DNA from: Kangiellaceae bacterium
GTDB taxonomy: Bacteria; Pseudomonadota; Gammaproteobacteria; Enterobacterales; Kangiellaceae
DNA: 28,757 bases
Assembly (NCBI GenBank): GCA_030590405.1
Contig: JAUUYO010000003.1
Span: forward strand, 1-28,757
Direction: 5' to 3'
Positions 15,264 to 23,693 of this stretch are shown here, piece after piece. The notes below the pieces were generated by a model that did not search any database, was not told where the DNA came from, and saw only the letters and a list, made by a program, of their open reading frames with translations. The translations under genes were made by a program, and so were the position numbers. The first letter of the stretch is position 1, and every line of letters begins with the position of its first letter.

Positions 15264-15453
15264 TTGGTTCTAAATTCTTGACTATAGATTAGCGTAGAGC
15301 ATAGCGAAATCCTGCAAATGCTATGGCTACTCTGGACAGTAGCTGTTGGGGTTTGTGCCCACAACGTTTCACGGGGCAAACTTTGCCTCAACGCCAACCA
15401 GTTGTTTAAAATGATCTAGTTAAAGTGATCTGGTAAAAATGAGATAAAATAAT
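15264..15453. repeat. Repeat-like intergenic region after moaB
   Basis: 190 bp with several imperfect hairpins. CATAGC (15300-15305) pairs with GCTATG (15320-15325), and GGCAAA (15375-15380) with TTTGCC (15382-15387). The minus-strand translation of the right half contains LRQSLPRETLWAQ, which resembles spurious peptides that I recall from intergenic repeats in other gammaproteobacteria. I read this as an old dispersed repeat rather than a gene. Confidence 0.4.
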
Positions 15454-17232
15454 ATGAAAAACTCTGCTCTATGTCATTTGGTCTTAATAAGCTTGTTTAT
15501 ACTTATTGGACCAGCACAAGCGGTTGGAAGTGGAGTTGTACAGCTTCAACAATTATTCGACAAAGAGTGGCAAGCCAGAATGGCACGTTTTCCAGAGCTT
15601 GCCCAATCGATGGGGGATTTATCTAAATCTGATCAACTAACCGATGTTTCTGAAGCGGCGCAGATAAATTGGTTAAACACGACTCAAAAATTCTTAAAGC
15701 AATTGGGTAAAATTGATTTTCAGTTACTGTCTGAAGACAACAAAATTAACTATCAGATTTTCAAGCAGCAGCTGGAAAACCGCAAAGCTGATTTAGAGTT
15801 TAAAGATTATCAAATCCCTTTTCTGGCGGACTCGGGTTTTCATACCAGCATTGCCCGGTTGCCAGTTGAAACAGAGTTTAGTCATTTAGCAGATTATCAC
15901 TCTTATCTGGCTCGATTAGAGAAAGTCCCTGAGTTTTTCAAGCAGAATATCCACAATATGAATGCTGGGCTGGCAAGGCATTTCTCGATGCCGGCAGTGG
16001 TCATGCAGGGCTTTACTGAGGTTATTCATCAACAGGCCAGCGGCTCTTTGCAAGATAGCGCGTTTTACAAACCTTTCAAACAGTTACCGGATTCAATCAG
16101 TCGCAAGCAACAAGCTTTATTACGACAAAAAGCCACAGATGTTATTTCGACCAAGGTCATACCCGCCTATCGCGAGCTTGCTAGTTATTTTGAGTCTATT
16201 TATATTCCAACCACAAAGAGATCTCTCGGCGCGCAGGATTTTCCCAATGGAAAAGCTTATTATCAACACAAAATCAATCAATACACGACTGGCGATCTTA
16301 GCCCACAAGTGATCCATCAGATTGGTTTAGACGAAGTAAAAAGAATTCGGGTTGAGATGGAGGAGATTATATCCTCCCTTAATTTCAAAGGAAGTTTTAA
16401 AGACTTTTTGAAATTCCTGCGACAATCTCCCCAGTTTTATGCCAAAACGCCTGAGCAGTTACTAAAAGAAGCGGCCTATATTGCAAAAAAAATGGATGGC
16501 CAATTACCTCTGTTTTTTAGCAAACTGCCTCGTCAGCCTTATACCGTTGAGCCTGTGCCTGAATCAATTGCGCCCAAATATACCACTGGGCGTTATGTCT
16601 CAGCGCCACTTGCTAGCACCCGGCCAGGTACTTATTGGGTAAATACCTATGCACTGGATAAAAGGCCGCTATATGTTTTAGAGAGTTTAACTTTACACGA
16701 AGCAGTGCCTGGGCATCATCTGCAAGGGGCGCTTAATCAGGAATTAGAAAATTTACCCAATTTCAGGCGTTTCTCTTATATATCTGCGTTTGGTGAAGGT
16801 TGGGCGCTTTATTGTGAAAAATTAGGCATTGAGGCTGGTTTTTATCAGGACCCTTATAGCAATTTTGGGCGTTTATCCTACGAAATGTGGCGGGCCGCTC
16901 GGTTAGTGATTGATACCGGTATTCATGCTTTTGGCTGGAGCCGCGAACGTGCTATTGCATTACTTGAGGAAAACTCAGCATTATCCAAGCATAATATTCG
17001 CACCGAAGTCGATCGATATATCAGTTGGCCAGGGCAGGCGTTAAGCTACAAACTTGGGGAGTTAAAGATTATTCAACTTCGCCAGATGGCCGAGGAAACA
17101 CTTGGGGAGCAATTTGATATTCGTCAGTTCCATGATGCGGTCCTAGAAAACGGGTCGATCCCTTTAGATATTTTAGAGCAAAAAATGAAAGGTTTTATTC
17201 AACAACAATTGGATAAGGTAAATGAAGAGTGA
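15454..17232 (+). CDS. Secreted DUF885-family metallopeptidase
   Basis: A 592-residue DUF885 protein with an N-terminal signal peptide (about 1-23, hydrophobic core then a PAQA cleavage-like site), so probably periplasmic. The family zinc-type motif HEAVPGHHLQ starts at H415/E416, with H421/H422 after it. A downstream FGEGWALYCEKLG supplies a further Glu as expected for this fold. Members resemble M3/M32-like gluzincins and are annotated as peptidases, but physiological substrates are unknown. It does not end in a lipobox, so it is not a lipoprotein by sequence. It sits alone on the plus strand, convergent with the HD-GYP gene. Confidence 0.88.
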   Translation: MKNSALCHLVLISLFILIGPAQAVGSGVVQLQQLFDKEWQARMARFPELAQSMGDLSKSDQLTDVSEAAQINWLNTTQKFLKQLGKIDFQLLSEDNKINYQIFKQQLENRKADLEFKDYQIPFLADSGFHTSIARLPVETEFSHLADYHSYLARLEKVPEFFKQNIHNMNAGLARHFSMPAVVMQGFTEVIHQQASGSLQDSAFYKPFKQLPDSISRKQQALLRQKATDVISTKVIPAYRELASYFESIYIPTTKRSLGAQDFPNGKAYYQHKINQYTTGDLSPQVIHQIGLDEVKRIRVEMEEIISSLNFKGSFKDFLKFLRQSPQFYAKTPEQLLKEAAYIAKKMDGQLPLFFSKLPRQPYTVEPVPESIAPKYTTGRYVSAPLASTRPGTYWVNTYALDKRPLYVLESLTLHEAVPGHHLQGALNQELENLPNFRRFSYISAFGEGWALYCEKLGIEAGFYQDPYSNFGRLSYEMWRAARLVIDTGIHAFGWSRERAIALLEENSALSKHNIRTEVDRYISWPGQALSYKLGELKIIQLRQMAEETLGEQFDIRQFHDAVLENGSIPLDILEQKMKGFIQQQLDKVNEE

Positions 17233-17264
17233 AAGGTAAAGCTGTTTTAGTAGTGGCGTGAGTT

Positions 17265-17303
17265 TAAAGCAAAATGCTTTAGAGCCTAAGACTTAGACTC
17301 TAA
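17265..17303. terminator. Overlapping inverted repeats between convergent genes
   Basis: TAAAGC (17265-17270) pairs with GCTTTA (17276-17281). Overlapping it, TTAGAG (17279-17284) pairs with CTCTAA (17298-17303), extended by CT/AG across one mismatch. The structures fill the gap between the DUF885 peptidase gene and the HD-GYP stop and may terminate both. T-runs are short, so the call is weak. Confidence 0.35.
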
Positions 17304-18601
17304 GCTTGCAAAAATGAAAACCAGTTATTTTTAACAAATAGTTTTTCATGTAACTCTTGAGAGTTGATTTCTAAACTGGTACTTCTTAAGCTTTTTTCGA
17401 TTTGCAAAGGCATTCCAAAACGGTCGATCGGGTTATCTGATAACTTCACTACCTGAGGTTTGTCCAGTTTAACATTCATGCCGTCTTTAACAATCACTAC
17501 CTTAGGACGAAGTCTGGAGTTTTGAGGTTGCTCCATTACTACGCCGATTGAGTTATTGGTTAGCTTAACTAAACTACCTGTCGGGTAGATGCCGATGGCT
17601 TGAATAAAAGACTCAACCAATTCGTTTTGAAACAGGTTGCCACGCTCATTATATAAGTTTGAAATCGCTTCAACCGGGGTAAGTGCTTCTGTTCCAGGCA
17701 ATGGATTGATCAACTCTTCATAATAGTGCGCCATACCAGCTACACGAGCAAGAAAAGGAATGCGATTGCCAATTAGTTTTTTTGGATAACCGCTACCATT
17801 ATTTCTCTCACAATAACTGGAAAGAATGTAGTTAACCTGATGGCTGGAAGAAAATATTTTTTCAGTTTCTTCAAGAGTCAAAGCAAGGTGGCCTTGATAT
17901 AAAGTATTTTCTTCTGCGGTTAGAGTTCCATACAAAAGTTCTTTGGGTAATTTGCATTTACCAATTGCTGAAAGTAACAGCGCAGTACCAATATCTCTTA
18001 AATCGTGTTTGGACAGGCCTAAATGACGAGCAAAAATAATCCCCCAGATTGCGCTACGGACTGCTTGTTCGTGTAATGCTTGGTTGTCATCATTGATCCG
18101 GCATAACCATGCCAAAGCATCAGGGTTGCGCAGAACGCTTCTGACCATTTCGGTTGAGGCAGAACGAATTTCTGATACATTAATATAACCATTTTGCATC
18201 ATGTCTTTAAAAATAACCGACATTCTGCCACTGACCTGATTATACAGGTGGCTGGCTTTGTTAACTTCTTTTCTTAATTTACTGGATGTAATGTAATTCT
18301 CAACGGCAGGCTTAAAGCGTGCTTTCTCGTTCATCAAACGCTTGGTTTTGGCATCGTAGAGGTCGATGTCAGAGGGCTTCTTAGGCGTAAGGCTCAGGCT
18401 CGATTTGACATCAATCTTACTCAGAAAGCGGTCAATATAAACTTTAGTACAATACAAGGCAAGTTGGTCGAGCTCTTCTTGTTTGCTGATGTGAAATCCC
18501 TGAATAGGGAAGGGGGTTTGAACCCATGGCACATCTAGACGCGACACATACATGCCAATCTGCAAACTGTTTACTGGTATTTCCTGTGTGGATAGGTGCA
18601 T
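17300..18601 (-). CDS. Degenerate HD-GYP protein with DUF3391 N-terminal domain
   Basis: A 433-residue cytoplasmic protein. Residues about 5-130 fit the DUF3391 domain that often precedes HD-GYP domains (IPVNSLQIGMYVSRLDVPW). Residues about 175-345 align with HD-GYP cyclic-di-GMP phosphodiesterases. The metal-binding HD pair, expected before IGK, is SA (211-212), and the HHE before the GYP loop is YCE (263-265). The GSGYPKKLIGNRIP segment (269-282) is retained, as is an earlier His (H177). By loss of these ligands it is probably not a phosphodiesterase and may be a c-di-GMP or partner-binding effector. GAGGTA lies upstream of the ATG. It is probably transcribed from its own promoter, because the gap to cmoB is 268 bp. 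Confidence 0.82.
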   Translation of the reverse strand: MHLSTQEIPVNSLQIGMYVSRLDVPWVQTPFPIQGFHISKQEELDQLALYCTKVYIDRFLSKIDVKSSLSLTPKKPSDIDLYDAKTKRLMNEKARFKPAVENYITSSKLRKEVNKASHLYNQVSGRMSVIFKDMMQNGYINVSEIRSASTEMVRSVLRNPDALAWLCRINDDNQALHEQAVRSAIWGIIFARHLGLSKHDLRDIGTALLLSAIGKCKLPKELLYGTLTAEENTLYQGHLALTLEETEKIFSSSHQVNYILSSYCERNNGSGYPKKLIGNRIPFLARVAGMAHYYEELINPLPGTEALTPVEAISNLYNERGNLFQNELVESFIQAIGIYPTGSLVKLTNNSIGVVMEQPQNSRLRPKVVIVKDGMNVKLDKPQVVKLSDNPIDRFGMPLQIEKSLRSTSLEINSQELHEKLFVKNNWFSFLQA

Positions 18602-18825
18602 TTACGGGTACCTCAATCTCAAAATTCATCCCGAACAACAAATGAATATCCTTTCGTGATGGTTATAATAACTAAAAACACATCAAAAAGACAGGAACGG
18701 GTTCACAATTTTTGTGGGGTGTCACGAGAATGCTCAATGTTTTAGTTTTTTGAGAGCTAACTTGCTCCAAACTATTGGGTATTCTGACACTTTAGTATAA
18801 ACCAGAAAGGACTGGTTGAGAATGT

Positions 18826-18855
18826 TGTTTAAAATACATGCTGTTTAAAATGCAT
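18826..18855. repeat. Short direct repeat downstream of cmoB
   Basis: TGTTTAAAATACATGC (18826-18841) is followed directly by TGTTTAAAATGCAT (18842-18855), a 16-bp period with one difference over 14 bases. It lies in the 268-bp space between cmoB and the HD-GYP gene, 15 bp from the cmoB stop. Function unknown; probably incidental. Confidence 0.6.
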
Positions 18856-18869
18856 ATGTTCTGCGTAAA

Positions 18870-19847
18870 TTATTGCTTGTTTGCCACAATGGTTGCTCGT
18901 TTGGGGGCTGGGTAGCCTTCAATCGTTTTGTTATTATTTTTTGCATCCAGAAAGTTTTCCAGAGAATGGAAGGTCATCCAGGGGGTCGCACGTTGCTCTT
19001 GCATGCTTGTCTGGGTAATATCGATAGTTCTTACGTTAGTAAATCCGCATTTGCTTAGCCACAATTCCAGTGCCTGAGTTGAAGGTAAAAACCACACATT
19101 TCTCATTTGAGCATAGCGAGACGAGGGTACGAGTGTGGTGTTTTGGTCGCCATCAACCACCAAGGTTTCCAATATTAGCTCACCCCCTTTATTTAAAAGG
19201 TTTTTTAGCTGATAAAGCAAACTAATTGGTGATTTTCTATGATAAAGAACGCCCATGCAAAAGATACTGTCGAAAGCATTGTTACCCATTTCCTCAGGCA
19301 TGTCTTCGATGCCTAACGGCAATAAATGGCAACCAGGGAGGGACAAGTATTTTTGCATGACCGCAAATTGTGCCAGAAATTTTTGCGAAGGGTCGATCCC
19401 CAGAACAAAACGAGCCTCTTCTCCGAGCATTCGCCAGCAGTGATAGCCATTGCCACAACCGACATCCAGAACAGTGCGATCTTTTAATGGGGTTATATGA
19501 GGGATAATGCGATCCCATTTCCAGTCAGAACGCCACTCAGTATCGATGTTGATACCAAACAGTTCAAATGGGCCTTTTCGCCAAGGGTGTAGTTGCATTA
19601 GCTGATCAACCAGTTGGCTACGGAGTTTAACTGGCAAAGGGGCGTTACTGCTAACACTAACTGATTTCGTGATATCGATCGAATTGATCGCAATTTCCGG
19701 TAATGATTCCAACAGATTTTGCCATTCCAGCGCCTCACCATGGGTATAACTTTCATACTTAGCCTGCACTGCATTTAGAAAATAATCGTGCCAGGGAGCT
19801 ACTTTAGAGCGACTGATATCTTGACCAAATTGTTGATAGTCAATCAT
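18870..19847 (-). CDS. cmoB: tRNA U34 carboxymethyltransferase CmoB
   Basis: Transfers the carboxymethyl group of carboxy-SAM (made by CmoA) to 5-hydroxyuridine at tRNA wobble position 34, forming cmo5U. The SAM-type binding loop VLDVGCGNGYHCW (about 127-139) and the GEARFVLGID-like continuation are present; GVLYHRKSPISLLYQLKNLL is a CmoB family block. I use the ATG at 19847, giving 325 residues (E. coli 323). It overlaps the cmoA stop by ATGA, so the two are translationally coupled. A longer in-frame start would only add residues inside cmoA. Confidence 0.96.
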   Translation of the reverse strand: MIDYQQFGQDISRSKVAPWHDYFLNAVQAKYESYTHGEALEWQNLLESLPEIAINSIDITKSVSVSSNAPLPVKLRSQLVDQLMQLHPWRKGPFELFGINIDTEWRSDWKWDRIIPHITPLKDRTVLDVGCGNGYHCWRMLGEEARFVLGIDPSQKFLAQFAVMQKYLSLPGCHLLPLGIEDMPEEMGNNAFDSIFCMGVLYHRKSPISLLYQLKNLLNKGGELILETLVVDGDQNTTLVPSSRYAQMRNVWFLPSTQALELWLSKCGFTNVRTIDITQTSMQEQRATPWMTFHSLENFLDAKNNNKTIEGYPAPKRATIVANKQ

Positions 19848-20575
19848 GATTTGATCGCGATAAAGGAGGCAAAGTTGAGTTGTTGCTGATAACAACTAAC
19901 GTGAGCAAATCCGATATTTTGCAGGCGTTGAATATGGTTCGACATGGTTTCCGGAACCAGTACGGTTTCTAAAGCATTGCGTTTCTGGCTAATTTCCAGC
20001 TCGCTGTAACCATTTTCTCGCTTAAATTGATGATGGAGTTCGATCATTAGTCGGTTGATCGTATCATCCGAAAATATAATTTTCTCTGATAAAAGTAACA
20101 TTCCTCCAGCACGCATTCCTCGGTAAATTTGTTGTAAAACCTTGAGCCTTAAGGCTTGTGGGATAAATTGTAAAGTGTAATTGAGTACCACCATGCTGGC
20201 ATTGTTGATTTCGATTTGCTGAATATCTGCCTGTATTAACTCAATCGGTGTTTGGTGCTTAAATCCATCGATGTTGGTCGCGCACCGCTCAATCATTGCC
20301 GCAGAGTTGTCGACAGCAATAATTTTCACGCCAGTTTGTTGATTACCGTGGCTCATCGCTAAACTGGCCGCGCCCAAGGAGCAGCCCAGATCATAGCCGT
20401 TAGAATTCATCGCAATGTACTGTGATGCAAGTTGTTGAATATTATGGATAATATTCTCATATCCTGGAACCGAACGTTTGATCATATCGGGAAAGACCGC
20501 AGCCACTTTTTGATCAAATTTAAAAGGGTTTGCCGATTGCGGATTGGCGTAGATTTGGTCGTTATTATAAGACAT
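19844..20575 (-). CDS. cmoA: Carboxy-S-adenosyl-L-methionine synthase CmoA
   Basis: Makes carboxy-SAM from SAM and prephenate, the donor used by CmoB for tRNA wobble uridine modification. The 243-residue protein (E. coli 247) has the class I methyltransferase-like loop YDLGCSLGAAS (about 61-71) and the typical N-terminus with DQKVAAVFPDMI. Its last bases overlap the cmoB start, and it begins 20 bp after the pepE stop, so pepE-cmoA-cmoB form one likely transcript. Confidence 0.96.
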   Translation of the reverse strand: MSYNNDQIYANPQSANPFKFDQKVAAVFPDMIKRSVPGYENIIHNIQQLASQYIAMNSNGYDLGCSLGAASLAMSHGNQQTGVKIIAVDNSAAMIERCATNIDGFKHQTPIELIQADIQQIEINNASMVVLNYTLQFIPQALRLKVLQQIYRGMRAGGMLLLSEKIIFSDDTINRLMIELHHQFKRENGYSELEISQKRNALETVLVPETMSNHIQRLQNIGFAHVSCYQQQLNFASFIAIKS

Positions 20576-20595
20576 AAGTTTGATTAGGTATGAGG

Positions 20596-21354
20596 CTATT
20601 TCAAAAGAAGGTTAAGATCAGAGTTTGCATCAAAAGCGACCTTCGAATTTTGACAGAAAAGGAAGCCGCCTGGCTCACCTATAAAACTTAGCTGGTTATT
20701 TTTATATTTAAGTGCGGTTCCTTCAGGAATACAGATGACTTTTTTATCTGAATTCACGATTAAAAACTCTTCGATCCGCTGCTGGCGAGTTTCACCATTA
20801 TGTCCGGGCGGATTGCCATCAATATAATGAGGATTGATTTGCCAGGGGATAAAATCAAGAGCTTCAAAGGAAGGCGGTTCAACAATTGGCATATCATTGG
20901 TGGTTCTAATGGACGGCGCTGCAATATTAGAACCGGCGCTCCAGCCAATATAAGGAACACCATTAGCGACCATTTGGCGAATTGGTTCAATCAGCTTAAA
21001 TTGATAGAGTGAATTGAGCAAAGAAAAAGTGTTGCCTCCGCCAGTAATAATAGCGTCGCATTGCTGGATAGCTAATTGTTTATCTTTGGCATGATGGATT
21101 GAAGTGATTTCGACGGCTATATATTCGAGCGCCTTTTTCAGCATTGACTCATATTGATCAAAACCAATGGAGATACCGGCATAAGGTATAAATAACAGTT
21201 TTTTGTGTTTTGTTGGTTGGTTGTTTTGATCTGTTACGAGATCAATGATCACATTGAGATCCAGCAAAAACTGCTCAATTAAAGGTTTGGCATGTACCAG
21301 AAAACCGCTATTGCCCACTCGGGAGCTACTTAACAATAATAAACTTTTAGCCAT
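20596..21354 (-). CDS. pepE: Alpha-aspartyl dipeptidase PepE (peptidase E)
   Basis: S51-family serine dipeptidase that cleaves dipeptides with N-terminal Asp. The nucleophile is S139 in GWSAGSN; D154 and H176 are spaced from it exactly as the S120/D135/H157 set of enterobacterial PepE. TGGGNTF (104-110) is also conserved. The 252 residues exceed E. coli PepE (229), with the extra length partly in an insert near residues 41-51. First gene before cmoA-cmoB; a functional link between them is not obvious. Confidence 0.9.
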   Translation of the reverse strand: MAKSLLLLSSSRVGNSGFLVHAKPLIEQFLLDLNVIIDLVTDQNNQPTKHKKLLFIPYAGISIGFDQYESMLKKALEYIAVEITSIHHAKDKQLAIQQCDAIITGGGNTFSLLNSLYQFKLIEPIRQMVANGVPYIGWSAGSNIAAPSIRTTNDMPIVEPPSFEALDFIPWQINPHYIDGNPPGHNGETRQQRIEEFLIVNSDKKVICIPEGTALKYKNNQLSFIGEPGGFLFCQNSKVAFDANSDLNLLLK

Positions 21355-21394
21355 ATACTTATGTCTACTTGTATTTCGATAGGGCTATTTTAAC

Positions 21395-21560
21395 CTAGGA
21401 ACCTGTCCGAGAATAGGAAACCTACTACGGAAAAGCTATTTTAGCTAGATTTGCCACTCATTTTCGTTTAATAGACTGGCTATTCGTCTCAAATGACCGA
21501 CAAATCTAACTCAAAATTGCTTTCCCTCGTTACGGTCTCTACTCTCGGACAGGCTCCTAG
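21395..21560. repeat. 166-bp MITE-like palindromic element
   Basis: The left end CTAGGAACCTGTCCGAGA (21395-21412) and right end TCTCGGACAGGCTCCTAG (21543-21560) are inverted copies with one mismatch in 18. The inverted similarity continues through the whole element at roughly 70-75%, including ATTTG and TCATTT blocks facing each other. The element could therefore fold on itself from end to end. It has no ORF. No clear target duplication is seen. A possible collapsed copy lies near 3515. Confidence 0.8.
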
Positions 21561-21579
21561 ATTAATCAGTTGAACCACG

Positions 21580-21610
21580 AAAAATAATGCCACACTACAG
21601 TGTGTTTGGC
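21580..21610 (-). terminator. Intrinsic terminator of the TetR-family gene
   Basis: On the minus strand, 14 nt after the stop codon, CACACT (21604-21599) pairs with AGTGTG (21596-21591) around a 2-nt gap. A GC pair beyond a small bulge extends it. It is followed by GCATTATTTTT, a T-rich tail. This is the best intrinsic terminator in the window. Confidence 0.7.
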
Positions 21611-21623
21611 ACTCTTTCCACGA

Positions 21624-22277
21624 TTAACTTATATTGTTATTATTTTGTAGTCCTCTTAAAGTATTTTCGATGCTGTGGGTGATCAATCTTTCTTTATCTA
21701 CCCAGGCAACACTGGGCATGCTATAGAAACCACCATAAATCCCATAAATAGAAACAGTGATTAACTGACATATAAACAGCACATTGTCTTCCTCAAAAAT
21801 ACCTTGCTGCATACATTGGGACACTGCGCCCATCATGGTTTCAACATATTCCCGGGTACCCGCTGAATTATAGATATCAAAATTATCTTCCGGAGCGGCG
21901 TTAATGTCCTGAGTTTCTATCAGTAAATGATAATTTTTGGGGTTGTTAATCCAGTATTCAACACTGCTTCGCATGATATGCCGGATAATGTTTAGTGGGG
22001 GACCAGCAAGCAATGTGGCATCTGGTTGGCTATAGGCCCACATATCCATGGAGATATCAGTCCAGAAATGTTTTAAAATTTGTTTCTTATTTTCGAAATA
22101 ATAATAAATTTTGGTCGGCGCAAACCCCGCCTGGGCAGCAATCTTACGCATACTGGTATTCTCATAACCTTCATTGACAAATAGCTCTCTGGCTATTTGA
22201 ATAATGTTTTCGCGTATTTCGTCTTTTTGCTTCGCCGAAAGTGATGGTCTACCTGGTTTTCTTTTTGATAAATTCAT
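21624..22277 (-). CDS. TetR/AcrR-family transcriptional regulator
   Basis: A 217-residue regulator with the N-terminal TetR DNA-binding domain (about 22-68): ENIIQIARELFVNEGYENT, then MRKIAAQAGFAPTKIYYYFENK, the helix-turn-helix and the closing YYFxxK. The C-terminal ligand domain is not assignable to a named subgroup. KKRKPGRPSLS-like basic N-terminus is common in the family. It lies 259 bp downstream of an EamA transporter on the same strand and may or may not control it. Targets and ligand are unknown. Confidence 0.9.
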   Translation of the reverse strand: MNLSKRKPGRPSLSAKQKDEIRENIIQIARELFVNEGYENTSMRKIAAQAGFAPTKIYYYFENKKQILKHFWTDISMDMWAYSQPDATLLAGPPLNIIRHIMRSSVEYWINNPKNYHLLIETQDINAAPEDNFDIYNSAGTREYVETMMGAVSQCMQQGIFEEDNVLFICQLITVSIYGIYGGFYSMPSVAWVDKERLITHSIENTLRGLQNNNNIS

Positions 22278-22536
22278 ATGTTTTGTTTTGTTTTGATATT
22301 GATGAGGTATTAATTGCTCATCAACAGGCCTTAACCTGCGGTAAAGTGGATAACATGTAATTATAAGCTAACCGATAAAATTTTCTAGCTGTCATAGTTC
22401 ACAAAACGGGGGTTATTCTCGTTATTTTTGAGATATAAGCAATAAATAAACTGTTTTTTTATACATAAGCAAGTAAACAGACATATGTTATCGGAATAAG
22501 GCATAAACCTACCTTGAAACTAAAACTAATTCGATT

Positions 22537-23475
22537 TTATTTTATTTTAGCTAAAGCCGCAGTTAACGAACCAACTACCAAAATTCCGGCACCAGCCAGA
22601 CTAATCCAGTTTAGTGGCTCAACGGTGAGGTATTGGGGAAATATTTGATTGGTCAAATAGGCGAAAGCAATGGTTATTAGTGGCGTGATCGCTAATACTG
22701 CCCCCACTCTGGAAGCTTCCCAGTGGTCCAGCGCCTCGGCAAAACAACCATAGGCGACCAGAGTATTTAAGCAACAAAATATTAGTAAAATCCATTGAGT
22801 CATCGTCAGAGTAAAAACCGATAACACTTCGGCACCAGGAAAAAATAAAATACTGGCGGCAATATATGCGATAAACATAATTTGTTGTGAACCATAGCGA
22901 GTCAGTAATTGTTTTTGAGCCAATGCATAGGCTGCCCAGGTTATCGCCGCCAGTAATGTTAGCATTAAACCCCAGCCATACCCCGTTTCACCATCTGTAC
23001 TAGTCACGCTAATTAGAATGTCTTCTATTCGATGATTAAAAAACAACCCCAATCCCGTTATAAACATTAACACACCAATCCATTGTTTTAGGCTAAACGT
23101 TTCCCTGAATATAAACAAACCGCCTAATAACAAAAGCATTGGCGCGATTTGGATGACGATTTGCGCGGCGCTGGGAGTCACTAAGTCGAGCCCTAGCAAA
23201 TACAGGACATAATTGCAGCTAAGTCCTAGAATAACCATGCCAAATAACCACCGGTACCTAGGGGTTTTAAGCCATTTAAAGTCAGGGAGTCGGTTTCTTC
23301 GGTAAAGCAACAATGCCACCACGGTTAGCGAAACAATAAAACGATACCAGGTGATGGTTGTTGCATCAATGCTGACTAAAAGCCCTTTTAAGGCGATCGG
23401 TAGCATTCCCCAAAAGGTTGCTGTGGTCAGAGAAAGCATAAGTCCTAATTTCCAGCGACCGGATGATTGATGCAT
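22537..23475 (-). CDS. EamA/DMT-family transporter
   Basis: An inner-membrane permease of the drug/metabolite transporter superfamily with ten predicted helices in two EamA repeats. The first starts LGLMLSLTTATFWGMLPIALKG, the second GYGWGLMLTLLAAITWAAYALAQK. EamA proteins export amino acids, purines, drugs or other small molecules; the substrate cannot be read here. I chose the ATG at 23475 (312 residues). A longer TTG-started form would begin upstream of a TATACAAT -10 that reads toward this gene, so its start would not be on the transcript. Divergent from the Bax-like gene. Confidence 0.88.
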   Translation of the reverse strand: MHQSSGRWKLGLMLSLTTATFWGMLPIALKGLLVSIDATTITWYRFIVSLTVVALLLYRRNRLPDFKWLKTPRYRWLFGMVILGLSCNYVLYLLGLDLVTPSAAQIVIQIAPMLLLLGGLFIFRETFSLKQWIGVLMFITGLGLFFNHRIEDILISVTSTDGETGYGWGLMLTLLAAITWAAYALAQKQLLTRYGSQQIMFIAYIAASILFFPGAEVLSVFTLTMTQWILLIFCCLNTLVAYGCFAEALDHWEASRVGAVLAITPLITIAFAYLTNQIFPQYLTVEPLNWISLAGAGILVVGSLTAALAKIK

Positions 23476-23535
23476 GTGGTGTGCTCGAAATGAGTGGCCG
23501 CTACTGTTTTGTCGAGACCAAAAATGAGAAAATCG

Positions 23536-23543
23536 ATTGTATA
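23536..23543 (-). promoter_or_regulatory. -10 element for the EamA transporter
   Basis: TATACAAT on the minus strand, preceded by TGG as in an extended -10. No strong -35 is visible. It would start transcription near 23529, about 54 nt before the chosen ATG. Confidence 0.4.
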
Positions 23544-23693
23544 CCAGCTTTGCCAAGCTTGACTACCGATATTACTTTAAGCAATATGTGCAAGCTACAA
23601 GGAGCTGTTGAACTATGTAAGATCAACAGACCTTATACTATTTTAAACCTACAGCAATATTTTCTGCGCTGTAGAGTCATAACAGGAGTTATT

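Larger units (their letters stand above)
21355..21623. other. Intergenic region holding a palindromic element and a terminator
   Basis: The space between the TetR-family gene and pepE (both minus strand) is almost entirely filled by the 166-bp palindrome and the TetR-gene terminator, listed separately. There is little room for a pepE promoter other than sequence within the element or the 40 bp between it and the pepE start. Confidence 0.5.

Noticed and set aside
15098..15397. 99-codon minus-strand frame overlapping moaB
   Set aside because: Half of it is antisense to moaB and the rest falls in repeat-like sequence; no family resemblance.
23463..23693. Long N-terminal extension of the Bax-like protein
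   Set aside because: It overlaps the divergent transporter start and its promoter, while the ATG at 23694 has an AGGAG site and is followed by a normal membrane anchor.
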